Shown piece after piece: positions 1 to 5,739 of a DNA stretch of 6,190 bases (within the stretch, counting starts at the first letter, position 1; every line of letters starts with the position of its first letter). The DNA lies in contig JAKAGJ010000152.1 in the NCBI GenBank assembly GCA_021815655.1, positions 1-6,190 on the forward strand, given 5' to 3'. The translations under genes and the position numbers were made by a program. The notes beneath the pieces were generated by a model. That model searched no databases, was not told the DNA's origin, and saw only the letters and a program-made list of their open reading frames with translations. The stretch comes from Deltaproteobacteria bacterium. Lineage in GTDB: Bacteria; Desulfobacterota; Desulfarculia; Desulfarculales; Desulfarculaceae.

Positions 1-745
1 TGCCCTTGTGCCCGCCGGCCGGCCGCGCCGGCAACAGCCACCCCACGGTATCGGGGTCCAGCAGGCTGGCCTGGCAACCCAGCCCCTCCACAACCCGGGG
101 GGGGATGCCGATATCCACCAGGTGCAGGTGCCCCACGTACTCGCCAGATTCCAAGGCCAGGCCGGTCTTGATGAGCCCGAAGGTGGCCGTGAAGTCGGCG
201 CGCACCGCCAGCCCCAGGGGCTGGCCACTGTCGGCGCTGAGCCCGCTGGGGACGTCCACGGCCAGCACCGGCTGACCCAGGGTATTCAAGAGGTCGATGG
301 CCAGCGCAAAAAGCCCCCGCACCGGCGTGTTGAGCCCGGTGCCCAGGATGGCGTCGATGTAGACGTCGTGGCCGGCCATGGCCGCCTGCTGGCGGGCGAA
401 GGTTTCCTCGTCGGGGACCTCCACCACCTCCACCCCGCAGGCTAAAGCCACGGCCAGGTTGGTGGCCGCGTCGCCACTGAGGTCGGTCCGCCGGGCCAGC
501 AGATAGGCCGTGCACAAGGCCCCCTGGCCGGCCAGGATGCGAAGGCAGGCCAGACCGTCGCCGCCATTGTTGCCCCGGCCGCAGAAGGCGGCGATGTCCA
601 GCTCCCGCAGCTGGCCCAGGGCCTCGCTCAGCACCCGGGAGGCGCCCTGGGCGGCGTTCTCCATGAGCACGATGCCGGGCAGGCCGATCTCCTCGATGGT
701 GCGGCGGTCGGCCTCGCGCATCTCTTGGGACGTGGCCAGGATCAT
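1..745 (-). CDS. nnr: Bifunctional NAD(P)H-hydrate repair enzyme, N-terminal epimerase part (3' end cut by window edge)
   Basis: Repairs hydrated NADH and NADPH (NADHX/NADPHX) in the cytoplasm; the N-terminal YjeF_N domain epimerises the R and S hydrates. The start at 745 is supported by a G-rich ribosome site (AGGGGG, about 5 nt upstream) and by a family-typical opening, MILATSQEMREADRRTIEEI. I translated 248 codons without a stop. Visible motifs are MENAA (28-32), the phosphate-binding loop GRGNNGGDG (56-64), DAILGTGL (131-138) and DVPSGL (164-169), all expected of YjeF_N. The frame reaches GGHKG at the edge, and HKG is the usual entry to the ADP/ATP-dependent dehydratase domain (YjeF_C), so the full gene is probably the two-domain form; that half is not in the window. 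It lies 220 nt downstream of acpS on the same strand, a common association. Recognition is firm; bifunctionality is inferred from the last few residues. Confidence 0.95.
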   Translation of the reverse strand, partial: MILATSQEMREADRRTIEEIGLPGIVLMENAAQGASRVLSEALGQLRELDIAAFCGRGNNGGDGLACLRILAGQGALCTAYLLARRTDLSGDAATNLAVALACGVEVVEVPDEETFARQQAAMAGHDVYIDAILGTGLNTPVRGLFALAIDLLNTLGQPVLAVDVPSGLSADSGQPLGLAVRADFTATFGLIKTGLALESGEYVGHLHLVDIGIPPRVVEGLGCQASLLDPDTVGWLLPARPAGGHKG

Positions 746-774
746 GTCGTCCCCCTTTTGGCTTGGCGTTACCA

Positions 775-792
775 AGTTGCGACCAAGCAACT
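775..792. repeat. Small inverted repeat upstream of nnr
   Basis: AGTTGC (775-780) and GCAACT (787-792) form a 6-bp stem with a 6-nt loop, about 30 nt upstream of the nnr start on the minus strand. It could be part of the nnr leader or a small operator. It is short enough to be chance. Confidence 0.3.
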
Positions 793-813
793 AGTTTGAT
801 GGCAGCTTTGCAT

Positions 814-833
814 GCGGGCCATGGATGGCCCGC
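814..833. repeat. Hairpin 1 of the acpS-nnr spacer
   Basis: GCGGGCC (814-820) and GGCCCGC (827-833) are exact reverse complements around a 6-nt loop. The centre reads CCATGGATGG, almost the same as the centre of the 929-958 hairpin (CCATGAATGG). No T-run follows on either strand, so it is not a canonical intrinsic terminator. Confidence 0.55.
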
Positions 834-875
834 CGGGCGTGAAAGCGTTCAAAAGGCCGAGCAAAACCCAAGGCC

Positions 876-899
876 CCCACAAAACGCAAGTTTTGTGGG
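876..899. repeat. Hairpin 2 of the acpS-nnr spacer (perfect 10-bp stem, 4-nt loop)
   Basis: CCCACAAAAC (876-885) and GTTTTGTGGG (890-899) are exact reverse complements around GCAA. Read as plus-strand RNA the loop is a GNRA tetraloop; on the minus strand, the direction of the flanking genes, it reads TTGC. The minus-strand sequence beyond the stem is GC-rich, without an immediate T-tract. Function unknown; candidates are a transcript-stabilising structure, a Rho-independent-like pause or a dispersed repeat unit. Confidence 0.6.
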
Positions 900-928
900 C
901 TGGAGTCGCGCTTCTGCCCGGCCGCTAG

Positions 929-958
929 GCAATCAAAGCCATGAATGGCTTTGATTGC
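929..958 (-). terminator. Hairpin 3: strong stem just after the acpS stop, possible atypical terminator or 3' end structure
   Basis: A perfect 13-bp stem (929-941 with 946-958) closes on a 4-nt loop and begins 7 nt after the acpS TAG on the minus strand. Position and stability suit a 3' end or attenuation structure. However, the sequence after the stem is CTAGCGGCC with no T-run, so intrinsic termination is doubtful. It is the most stable-looking of the three hairpins in this spacer. Confidence 0.4.
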
Positions 959-965
959 GGTTTAG

Positions 966-1340
966 CTAGGCTTCCAGAACCACCACCGCCGCGGCGTAAT
1001 CGCCGTCGTCGCTCAGACTCAAGTGGCAGGCCGCCAGGCCCTGGCTCTCGGCCCAGGCCCGGGCGCGGCCATGCAGCGCCAGGCCGGGCTTGCCCCGGGC
1101 GTCGCTGGTCACCTCGATCTCGGTCAAGGCCAGGCCGGAGAGCCCCAGGCCGGCGGCCTTGGCAAAGGCCTCCTTGGCGGCGAAGCGCATGGCCATGGCC
1201 TGGGCCGGCCTAGGCCGCCCCAGGCAGAGGGCGATCTCGGCCGGAGTAAAACAGCGCGCCAAAAAACGCTGGCCGAAGCGCTGCCAGGCCCGCTCCACCC
1301 GCGCCACTTGTGCCAGGTCCAGCCCCAGGCCGCGGATCAT
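966..1340 (-). CDS. acpS: Holo-[acyl-carrier-protein] synthase
   Basis: Transfers 4'-phosphopantetheine from coenzyme A to a serine of apo-acyl carrier protein, activating it for fatty acid synthesis in the cytoplasm. At 124 residues it has the usual family length. The N-terminal GLGLDLAQVARVE carries the metal-binding Asp8; RFAAKEAFAKAAG (52-64) holds the second metal ligand Glu57 and Lys61; the C-terminal HLSLSDDGDYAAA segment matches the last conserved block. The SLSD here, where many homologues have SLSH, resembles the E. coli TLAD variant and is not a defect. ATG 1340 is the only ATG after the in-frame pdxJ-side stop. It lies 9 nt beyond the pdxJ stop and has only a weak ribosome site (TAGG), so translation is probably coupled to pdxJ, as in the pdxJ-acpS pair of many proteobacteria. 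Confidence 0.97.
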   Translation of the reverse strand: MIRGLGLDLAQVARVERAWQRFGQRFLARCFTPAEIALCLGRPRPAQAMAMRFAAKEAFAKAAGLGLSGLALTEIEVTSDARGKPGLALHGRARAWAESQGLAACHLSLSDDGDYAAAVVVLEA

Positions 1341-1349
1341 GGTAAAGGC

Positions 1350-2108
1350 CTACAGGCGCCGGCGCGGGGCCTCGGCGGCCCTGGGCGGCGCCGACTGGCG
1401 CACCAGGGCCAGCATCTCGCCAACAGCCTGCTCCATGCCCACGAACAGGGCCCGGGCCACGATGGAGTGGCCGATGGAGTACTCCTCGATCTCGGGCAGC
1501 TTCAGCAGCGGCAGCACGTTGCGCAGGTTCAGCCCGTGGCCGGCGGCCACCTTGATGTTCAGGCGGGCGGCCAGGCGGGCGGCGTCCTCGATGGCGTCCA
1601 GATGCTTCTGCCGCCCGGCCTCGTCGCTGGCATTGGCGTAGGCCCCGGTGTGCAGCTCCACCACCTGGGCGCCGGCCAGGTGGGCGGCCTTGACCTGCTC
1701 GGGGTGGGGGTCGATGAACAGGCTTACCTGGATGCCCGCGCCATTGAGTTTGGCCACGGCCTGCTTGATGGCCTCCAGGTTGCCCTTCACCTCCAGGCCG
1801 CCCTCGGTGGTCAGCTCCTGGCGCCGCTCGGGCACCAGGGTGCACAGGTCCGGCCCCACGGTGCTGGCGATGCCCAGCATCTCCTCGGTGGCGGCCATCT
1901 CCATGTTGAGTTTGCCCTTGACCACCTGCCTGAGCACCTTGAGGTCGCGGTCCTGGATGTGACGGCGGTCCTCGCGCAGGTGCACTATGATGCCGTCGGC
2001 CCCAGCCTTTTCGCAAAACACCGCCGCCCAGACCGGGTCGGGCTCGTCGATGCCCCTGGCCTGGCGCAGGGTGGCCACGTGGTCCACGTTCACGGATAGG
2101 CGGGCCAT
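1350..2108 (-). CDS. pdxJ: Pyridoxine 5'-phosphate synthase
   Basis: Condenses 3-amino-2-oxopropyl phosphate with 1-deoxy-D-xylulose 5-phosphate to give pyridoxine 5'-phosphate, the ring-closing step of the DXP-dependent vitamin B6 pathway; a cytoplasmic TIM-barrel enzyme. The start is set by AAGGAG 6 nt upstream (2115-2120) and the canonical opening LSVNVDHVATLRQARG. Counterparts of the E. coli catalytic residues are all present: His43 in IVHLREDRRHI, Glu70 in LNMEMA and His191 in AAGHGLN, with His214 in the IGHSIVARAL block. Length (252 residues) is slightly longer than typical because of an Arg/Pro/Ala-rich C-terminal tail after about residue 238. It is followed at 9 nt by acpS. A 204-nt structured spacer separates it from ybeY upstream, so it may have its own promoter, although I could not identify a convincing one. 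Confidence 0.97.
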   Translation of the reverse strand: MARLSVNVDHVATLRQARGIDEPDPVWAAVFCEKAGADGIIVHLREDRRHIQDRDLKVLRQVVKGKLNMEMAATEEMLGIASTVGPDLCTLVPERRQELTTEGGLEVKGNLEAIKQAVAKLNGAGIQVSLFIDPHPEQVKAAHLAGAQVVELHTGAYANASDEAGRQKHLDAIEDAARLAARLNIKVAAGHGLNLRNVLPLLKLPEIEEYSIGHSIVARALFVGMEQAVGEMLALVRQSAPPRAAEAPRRRL

Positions 2109-2147
2109 GCTCCGCTCCTTGCTTGCGATTGAACCTTAATGAATACC

Positions 2148-2196
2148 AGAGGCCGTCATCCGCAGTGAGGAACGCCCCAAGCCTGATGACGTCTCT
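2148..2196 (-). promoter_or_regulatory. Possible structured leader upstream of pdxJ
   Basis: CGTCATC (2154-2160) pairs with GATGACG (2185-2191), and the flanking AGAG (2148-2151) pairs with CTCT (2193-2196), giving an 11-bp interrupted stem around a 24-nt loop. In the minus-strand transcript it would end about 40 nt before the pdxJ start. It matches no riboswitch I recognise. It directly abuts the inverted repeat at 2199-2272, so it could instead be part of the same element. Confidence 0.35.
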
Positions 2197-2198
2197 TT

Positions 2199-2272
2199 AT
2201 GTGGGGGCGGGGTTTACCCCCGCCCTCTGCCGGCCAAACCAAGACGGGCGGGGGTGAACCCCGCCCCTATAT
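2199..2272. repeat. REPIN/MITE-like long inverted repeat between ybeY and pdxJ
   Basis: Two 22-nt arms, 2204-2225 and 2246-2267, are reverse complements except for one position (T/C, a G-U pair in RNA), with a 20-nt loop. Weaker pairing with wobbles extends outward to 2199 and 2272. Each arm is also a near-palindrome on its own (GGGGCGGGG, TTTA or TGAA centre, then C-rich), so the element is two inverted hairpin units. The left unit is preceded by GTGG, matching the GTRG tetranucleotide of REP sequences. This architecture is what REPINs or small non-autonomous repeats look like, but copy number elsewhere cannot be seen here. It is not followed by a T-run. Confidence 0.6.
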
Positions 2273-2312
2273 TCATATTACTAATCAGAATACCGCAAGA
2301 CTATGGGGCCTT

Positions 2313-2753
2313 TCAACCGGCGCTTTGCTCAAGCAGGCGCTCGGTCAACTCCTCCATGGCCCGGGCTTGATCTTCGTCCTGCAGGTGGTCATGCCCCAGG
2401 AGGTGCAATATGCCGTGGATGACCAGACGCATGAAATGCTCGTCTGGCTCCAGGCCATTGTCGGCCGCCTCGCGCCAGGCCGTGTCCACGCTCACCACCA
2501 CGTCGCCCAACAAGCCGGGGTTCATTTCCGCGAACTGCCCCTCGGCCATGGGGAAGGCCAGGACGTTGGTGGGGCCGGGGCGGCCCAGGTAGTCCTGGTT
2601 CAGGACCGTGATGCCCGGGTCATCGGTGAGGACCAGGGACAGCTCGGACCCTTCAGCGCAGGCCAAGCCTTCTAAGACCCTCCGTATCCGCTGTTCGAGG
2701 GCCTTGAGGTTTAGGGGCTGGCTTGCCTGCCGGTTGCTTATCAGTATCTCCAT
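2313..2753 (-). CDS. ybeY: Endoribonuclease YbeY, rRNA maturation factor
   Basis: Zinc-dependent single-strand endoribonuclease acting in 16S rRNA 3' end maturation and late ribosome quality control in the cytoplasm. The signature HGILHLLGHDH (113-123) supplies the three zinc ligands His113, His117 and His123 in the family spacing. The upstream PTNVLAFPM (61-69) and GDVVVSVDTA (83-92) blocks are also typical. Length is 146 residues, normal for the family. ATG 2753 is supported by AGGA 6 nt upstream (2760-2763) and by the typical opening MEILISNRQ. Both this ribosome site and the first 101 bases lie inside the 3' end of the 7TM-HD gene in another frame, so expression is very likely coupled to it. 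The phoH, 7TM-HD, ybeY order is a widespread cluster. Confidence 0.96.
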   Translation of the reverse strand: MEILISNRQASQPLNLKALEQRIRRVLEGLACAEGSELSLVLTDDPGITVLNQDYLGRPGPTNVLAFPMAEGQFAEMNPGLLGDVVVSVDTAWREAADNGLEPDEHFMRLVIHGILHLLGHDHLQDEDQARAMEELTERLLEQSAG

Positions 2754-4308
2754 GGCGTTTCCTGGACTTGTCCTCGGCCTGGGGGTACTCCACCCGCTGG
2801 TGGAAGATGCCGCAGAGGATGGTGTTGAGTATCTTGGCGATCTTGTGCAGGTCCTTTAGCGTCAGCTCGCAGTCGTCAAGTTGCCCCTCGGCGAAGATCT
2901 TGTTGATCTGCTGCTGCACCAGCCCCTGCAAACGGGCCGGGGTGGGGTTTTCCAGGGAGCGGCTGGCCGCCTCCACGGTGTCGGCCAGCATCACCAGGCC
3001 GGCCTCGCGGGTCTGGGGCCGGGGGCCGGGATAGCGGAAGGCCTCGGGGTCGGGGTCGGGCTGGCCCAGGGCGCGGCGGGCTTCGCAGGCCTTGCTGTAG
3101 AAGAAGGGGATGAGCCGGGTGCCGTGGTGCTGGGCTATGATGTCGATGATGGGCCGGCCCAGGCGGTGGCGGCTGGCCACCTCCACGCCTTCCTTGACGT
3201 GGCTGATGAGGATCAGGGCGCTCATGGAGGGAGCCAGCTTTTCGTGGCGGTTGGGGCCGCTGACCTGGTTCTCCACGAAGTAGGGGCTTTTTTTGCTCTT
3301 GCCCAGGTCGTGGTACAGGGCCGCCACCTTGGCCAGCAGGTGATCGGCGCCGATCTCCTTGGCCGCGGCCTCCACCAGGCTGCCCACCACCAGGCTGTGG
3401 TGGTAGGTGCCCGGGGCCTGGAGCATGAGCTCTTGCAGGGCCGGGTGGTCCAGGCTGGCCAGCTCCATGAGGCGAATGTGGGTGGTGTAGCCCAGGGCCA
3501 TCTCCACCAGGGGCGCCAGGCCGGCGGCCATTACCCCCCCCAAAAGCCCGCCCAGCCCCACGGCCAGCACCGCGATAATAAAGTCCGTGGAGATGAGCCA
3601 GCCCTGCCACATGGCCAGACCCACCACCACCAGGAGCCCAGGCAAGGAGCCGCGCAGGCCGGCCTTGATAAGGCCGAAGAGGGTGTGCCCCTGGCCGGCG
3701 TAGTGGGCCGCGGCCACGCCGCTGACCACGAAAAAGACCATCAGCCCGGCGGGCTCCGGCCAGGCCAGGGCGCCCAGGAGGCCGCCGGCCAGGGCCAGGA
3801 GCATGCCCACCTGGGGACCCAGCAGCAGGCAGCCCAGGATGGGTCCGGCGCTGAGCGGCACGGCGAAGGCCAGGGCGTGCACGCTGGAGCCGCTGAAGTC
3901 GCCCAACAGGGCGCCGGCGAACATCTCCCAGCCCCGGCTGAGCCAGACGGCCATGATTACCAGGGCCAGGCTGAGGATGAGGTTCTTGGCCCCGCCGCGA
4001 CCCGCCACTCTGGCCAAGCCCTGGTACCAGGCGATGAACAGCACCCGCAGCAGGGCCGCCGCCAGCACCGTGGCCCCCAGCACGCCGGGCAGAGAAGCCA
4101 GCCGCCAGGGATGGGAGATGAGGGCCATGGCCAAGAGCAGCCCCAGCCCGGCCGACACCAGCCACTCAGCCCCCCGCCGGCCGCCGGCCAGGGTCTTGAG
4201 CTGGCCATAGGCCTCCACCAGGCGCCCCAGCAGGTCCCGGTAGCGCTGCCCGCCCCCGCCGGCCGGGGGCGGCACGGCCTTGAGCCTGGCGGACTCCTGC
4301 TCTGACAT
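2653..4308 (-). CDS. pgpH: 7TM-HD family membrane phosphohydrolase (PgpH-like), apparently without the extracellular HDED domain
   Basis: A 551-residue inner-membrane protein of the PgpH family, whose characterised members hydrolyse cyclic di-AMP through a cytoplasmic HD domain; that substrate is assumed here. About eight hydrophobic segments span roughly residues 48-265. The HD domain follows: APGTYHHS (His304), ALYHDLGK (His333, Asp334), ISHV (His370), AQHHGT (His394, His395) and [10 protein letters not shown] (Asp443), so the metal site looks complete. The first two membrane segments are separated by only a few residues, where canonical PgpH carries an extracellular 7TM-HDED domain of about 200 residues or more. 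ATG 4308 is chosen because AAGGAG lies 6 nt upstream (4315-4320) and it falls 1 nt after the phoH stop; in-frame ATGs at 4329 and 4392 would intrude into phoH. The hydrophilic C-terminal tail overlaps ybeY by 101 bp. Confidence 0.93.
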   Translation of the reverse strand: MSEQESARLKAVPPPAGGGGQRYRDLLGRLVEAYGQLKTLAGGRRGAEWLVSAGLGLLLAMALISHPWRLASLPGVLGATVLAAALLRVLFIAWYQGLARVAGRGGAKNLILSLALVIMAVWLSRGWEMFAGALLGDFSGSSVHALAFAVPLSAGPILGCLLLGPQVGMLLALAGGLLGALAWPEPAGLMVFFVVSGVAAAHYAGQGHTLFGLIKAGLRGSLPGLLVVVGLAMWQGWLISTDFIIAVLAVGLGGLLGGVMAAGLAPLVEMALGYTTHIRLMELASLDHPALQELMLQAPGTYHHSLVVGSLVEAAAKEIGADHLLAKVAALYHDLGKSKKSPYFVENQVSGPNRHEKLAPSMSALILISHVKEGVEVASRHRLGRPIIDIIAQHHGTRLIPFFYSKACEARRALGQPDPDPEAFRYPGPRPQTREAGLVMLADTVEAASRSLENPTPARLQGLVQQQINKIFAEGQLDDCELTLKDLHKIAKILNTILCGIFHQRVEYPQAEDKSRKRHGDTDKQPAGKPAPKPQGPRTADTEGLRRLGLR

Positions 4309-4309
4309 T

Positions 4310-5269
4310 TCAGGCTCCTTCCCGCTCATAGGCCTTGATGATCTCCCGCACCAGGCGGTGGCGCACCACGTCACGCTCGCCGAACTCGACAAAGGCGATG
4401 CCGGCGATGCCCTGCAAGAGCTTCTTGGCCTCCACCAGCCCCGAGCGGGTGCCGCCGGGCAGGTCCACCTGGGTGATGTCGCCGGTAATCACCGCCCGCG
4501 AGTCGAAGCCCAGGCGGGTGAGGAACATCTTCATCTGCTCGCTGGTGGCGTTCTGGGCCTCGTCCAGGATGACGAAGGATGAGTTGAGGGTGCGGCCGCG
4601 CATGAAGGCCAGGGGCGCCACCTCGATGACGCCCTTGCCCATGAGACGGCCGGCCTTGTCAAAGTCCATCATGTCGTGCAGGGCGTCGTAGAGGGGGCGC
4701 AGGTAGGGATTGACCTTCTCGGCCAGGTCGCCGGGCAGGTAGCCCAGTTTCTCGCCGGCCTCCACCGCCGGCCGCGCCAGCACGATGCGGTCCACCATGC
4801 CCTTGACCAGGCTGTCCACGGCCATGGCCATGGCCAGATAGGTCTTGCCGGTGCCGGCCGGGCCGATGCCGAAAACGATGTCGTGGCGGCGGATGGCCTC
4901 CAGGTAGGCCTTTTGGGTCAGGGTCTTGGGGCTGATGATGCGTTTCTTGCCGGTGATGTAGACCTGATCCAGAAAGATGTCCTTGAGCACCGCCGCGGGG
5001 TCGGCCGAGAGGATGCGCACCGCGAAGTCCACGTCCATGTCGTAGACCGGATAGCCCTGGCGGATAAGGTCGTAGAGCTGGGTCAGCACCAGGCGGGCCA
5101 GGCCGGTCTGCTCGGCGCTGCCCTCCAGCCATACCTGCCCGCCCCGGGAGTGGGCGGCCACGCCCACGGCCTCGGCCAGGAGCTTGAGGTGGGCGTCGCG
5201 GGTGCCCAGCAGGGCGCGGGCCGCCTCGGGGTCGTCAAAGGTCAACCGCTCCTGGGACTGCTGGGTCAT
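4310..5269 (-). CDS. phoH: PhoH-like P-loop ATPase (PhoL/YbeZ type)
   Basis: Cytoplasmic ATPase of the PhoH/PhoL family, linked to RNA metabolism and commonly encoded with YbeY. The Walker A motif GPAGTGKT is at 136-143, Walker B VILDEAQN at 233-240, and GDITQVDLP at 263-271 is a hallmark of the family. The N-terminal 100 residues or so form the domain that precedes the ATPase core in the PhoL/YbeZ branch, and 319 residues is a usual length. The start at 5269 has a G-run about 8 nt upstream (5278-5282). The gene begins 3 nt after the stop of the small upstream ORF and ends 1 nt before the 7TM-HD start, so it sits inside a tightly packed operon. The biochemical role of PhoH proteins is less settled than the assignment itself; a helicase or RNase-partner function is the usual proposal. 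Confidence 0.96.
   Translation of the reverse strand: MTQQSQERLTFDDPEAARALLGTRDAHLKLLAEAVGVAAHSRGGQVWLEGSAEQTGLARLVLTQLYDLIRQGYPVYDMDVDFAVRILSADPAAVLKDIFLDQVYITGKKRIISPKTLTQKAYLEAIRRHDIVFGIGPAGTGKTYLAMAMAVDSLVKGMVDRIVLARPAVEAGEKLGYLPGDLAEKVNPYLRPLYDALHDMMDFDKAGRLMGKGVIEVAPLAFMRGRTLNSSFVILDEAQNATSEQMKMFLTRLGFDSRAVITGDITQVDLPGGTRSGLVEAKKLLQGIAGIAFVEFGERDVVRHRLVREIIKAYEREGA
4315..4320 (-). promoter_or_regulatory. Shine-Dalgarno site deciding the 7TM-HD start
   Basis: AAGGAG lies in the last codons of phoH, 6 nt before ATG 4308. With the phoH stop separated from that ATG by one base, it argues for this start over the longer in-frame alternatives. Confidence 0.75.
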
Positions 5270-5272
5270 GCC

Positions 5273-5572
5273 CTATTCCCCCAACCCCGGGAGCACCAAC
5301 CGCCTGCGACAGGGGCGGCGCGCCGGGTCCACGATAGGTTGCCAGGCGCCCAAAGCCAGGCTGGAGGCCTGGCGCGGGTCCTCCAGGACCCAGGGCTGGC
5401 GCTCGATGGTGGCGGCGTTGGCGGTGGAGGCGGGGACTTGCGCCGTGGGTAGTCCCCGGCGCACCCCGCTCTGGCTGACCGTGGTCAGCGCCTGGGGGGT
5501 GACGTCGTGGATGTCCATCCTGGAGCTTTCCGCAAGCTCCAGAGGCTGGGCGTGGCAGGCCATGGGCGACAT
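5273..5572 (-). CDS. Small hypothetical protein upstream of phoH
   Basis: A 99-codon frame (81 codons if started at ATG 5518) that I do not recognise. Evidence that it is a gene: third codon positions are strongly G/C-biased along the whole frame, like the neighbouring real genes; it ends 3 nt before the phoH start; and it fills the only gap between phoH and the divergent promoter region. The product is polar, with no membrane segment or signal peptide, is moderately rich in Ala, Pro, Arg and Ser, and ends in an Arg-rich stretch (DPARRPCRRRLVLPGLGE). Cys-containing metal motifs are absent. ATG 5572 has no clear ribosome site; ATG 5518, opening MDIHDVTPQALTTV, has GGAAAG about 7 nt upstream and a perfect hairpin directly before it. 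Which start is used is unresolved. Alternatively, the stretch is a phoH leader that only looks coding. Confidence 0.5.
   Translation of the reverse strand: MSPMACHAQPLELAESSRMDIHDVTPQALTTVSQSGVRRGLPTAQVPASTANAATIERQPWVLEDPRQASSLALGAWQPIVDPARRPCRRRLVLPGLGE
5520..5542 (-). promoter_or_regulatory. Perfect hairpin at the alternative start of the small ORF
   Basis: CTGGAGCTT (5520-5528) and AAGCTCCAG (5534-5542) are exact reverse complements around a 5-nt loop. In the minus-strand transcript the stem ends one base before ATG 5518 and encloses the GGAAAG that could serve as its ribosome site. If translation starts at 5572, the hairpin lies inside codons 11-18. Confidence 0.45.
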
Positions 5573-5739
5573 ATGCGCTAACTAATACCACAGCGCCCGG
5601 TGCCAAAACAAGGGGGGGGCGGCAAGATAGGCCCCCAGGGCCCTGGACGATAATCAGTTGTTCTCAATGAACAAATAACCTTTGACCGCCTGGGGCTCCC
5701 TTGACAGGCCAGGCCAAGGCGTGTTAAGGCTTAAGGCAC
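5573..5739. other. Divergent intergenic region between the phoH operon and cvpA
   Basis: These 167 bases should hold promoters for both directions. Visible structure: an 8-G run (5612-5619); GGGGGC/GCCCCC arms (5615-5620 and 5631-5636); a 12-bp perfect palindrome CCAGGGCCCTGG (5635-5646); and an operator-like inverted repeat TTGTTC-5 nt-GAACAA (5658-5674) in the one AT-rich patch. No open frame here looks coding. Confidence 0.5.
5701..5728 (+). promoter_or_regulatory. Possible cvpA promoter
   Basis: TTGACA (5701-5706) matches the sigma-70 -35 consensus exactly, and 16 bp further GTTAAG (5723-5728) is a weak -10 (3 of 6). A transcript from it would begin only a few bases before the cvpA ATG, giving an almost leaderless message, so the call is tentative. 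A second TTGAC occurs at 5682. Confidence 0.25.

Noticed and set aside
929..958. Canonical Rho-independent terminator after acpS
   Set aside because: The stem is strong but no T-tract follows on the minus strand; kept only as an atypical candidate.
966..1340. AcpS with a missing conserved His in its last block (SLSD in place of SLSH)
   Set aside because: The functional E. coli enzyme has TLAD at the same place, so this is an ordinary variant.
2268..2300. AT-rich patch upstream of the REPIN-like element as a pdxJ promoter (TTGCGG with TAATAT or TATGAA)
   Set aside because: Spacing between the hexamers is 12 or 15 bp, too short for a sigma-70 promoter, and the matches are weak.
2881..4305. 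Long plus-strand open frame (over 470 codons) antisense to the 7TM-HD gene, and a similar one at 1023-2099 opposite pdxJ and acpS
   Set aside because: Both are low-complexity Gly/Gln/His/Ala-rich translations lying opposite unmistakable conserved genes; GC-rich codon use removes stops from the opposite strand.
4309..4392. Longer N-terminus for the 7TM-HD protein from ATG 4392 or 4329
   Set aside because: Both run into phoH; the extra residues look like shadow sequence, while ATG 4308 has AAGGAG at 6 nt and follows the phoH stop by one base.
5600..5605. TGGCAC on the minus strand as a sigma-54 -24 element
   Set aside because: The required GC of the -12 element is not at the correct distance.
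5235..5606. 123-codon minus-strand frame overlapping the small ORF and the phoH start
   Set aside because: It overlaps the phoH N-terminus in a different frame, is Pro/Gly/Arg-rich and lacks the third-position bias of the 5273-5572 frame.
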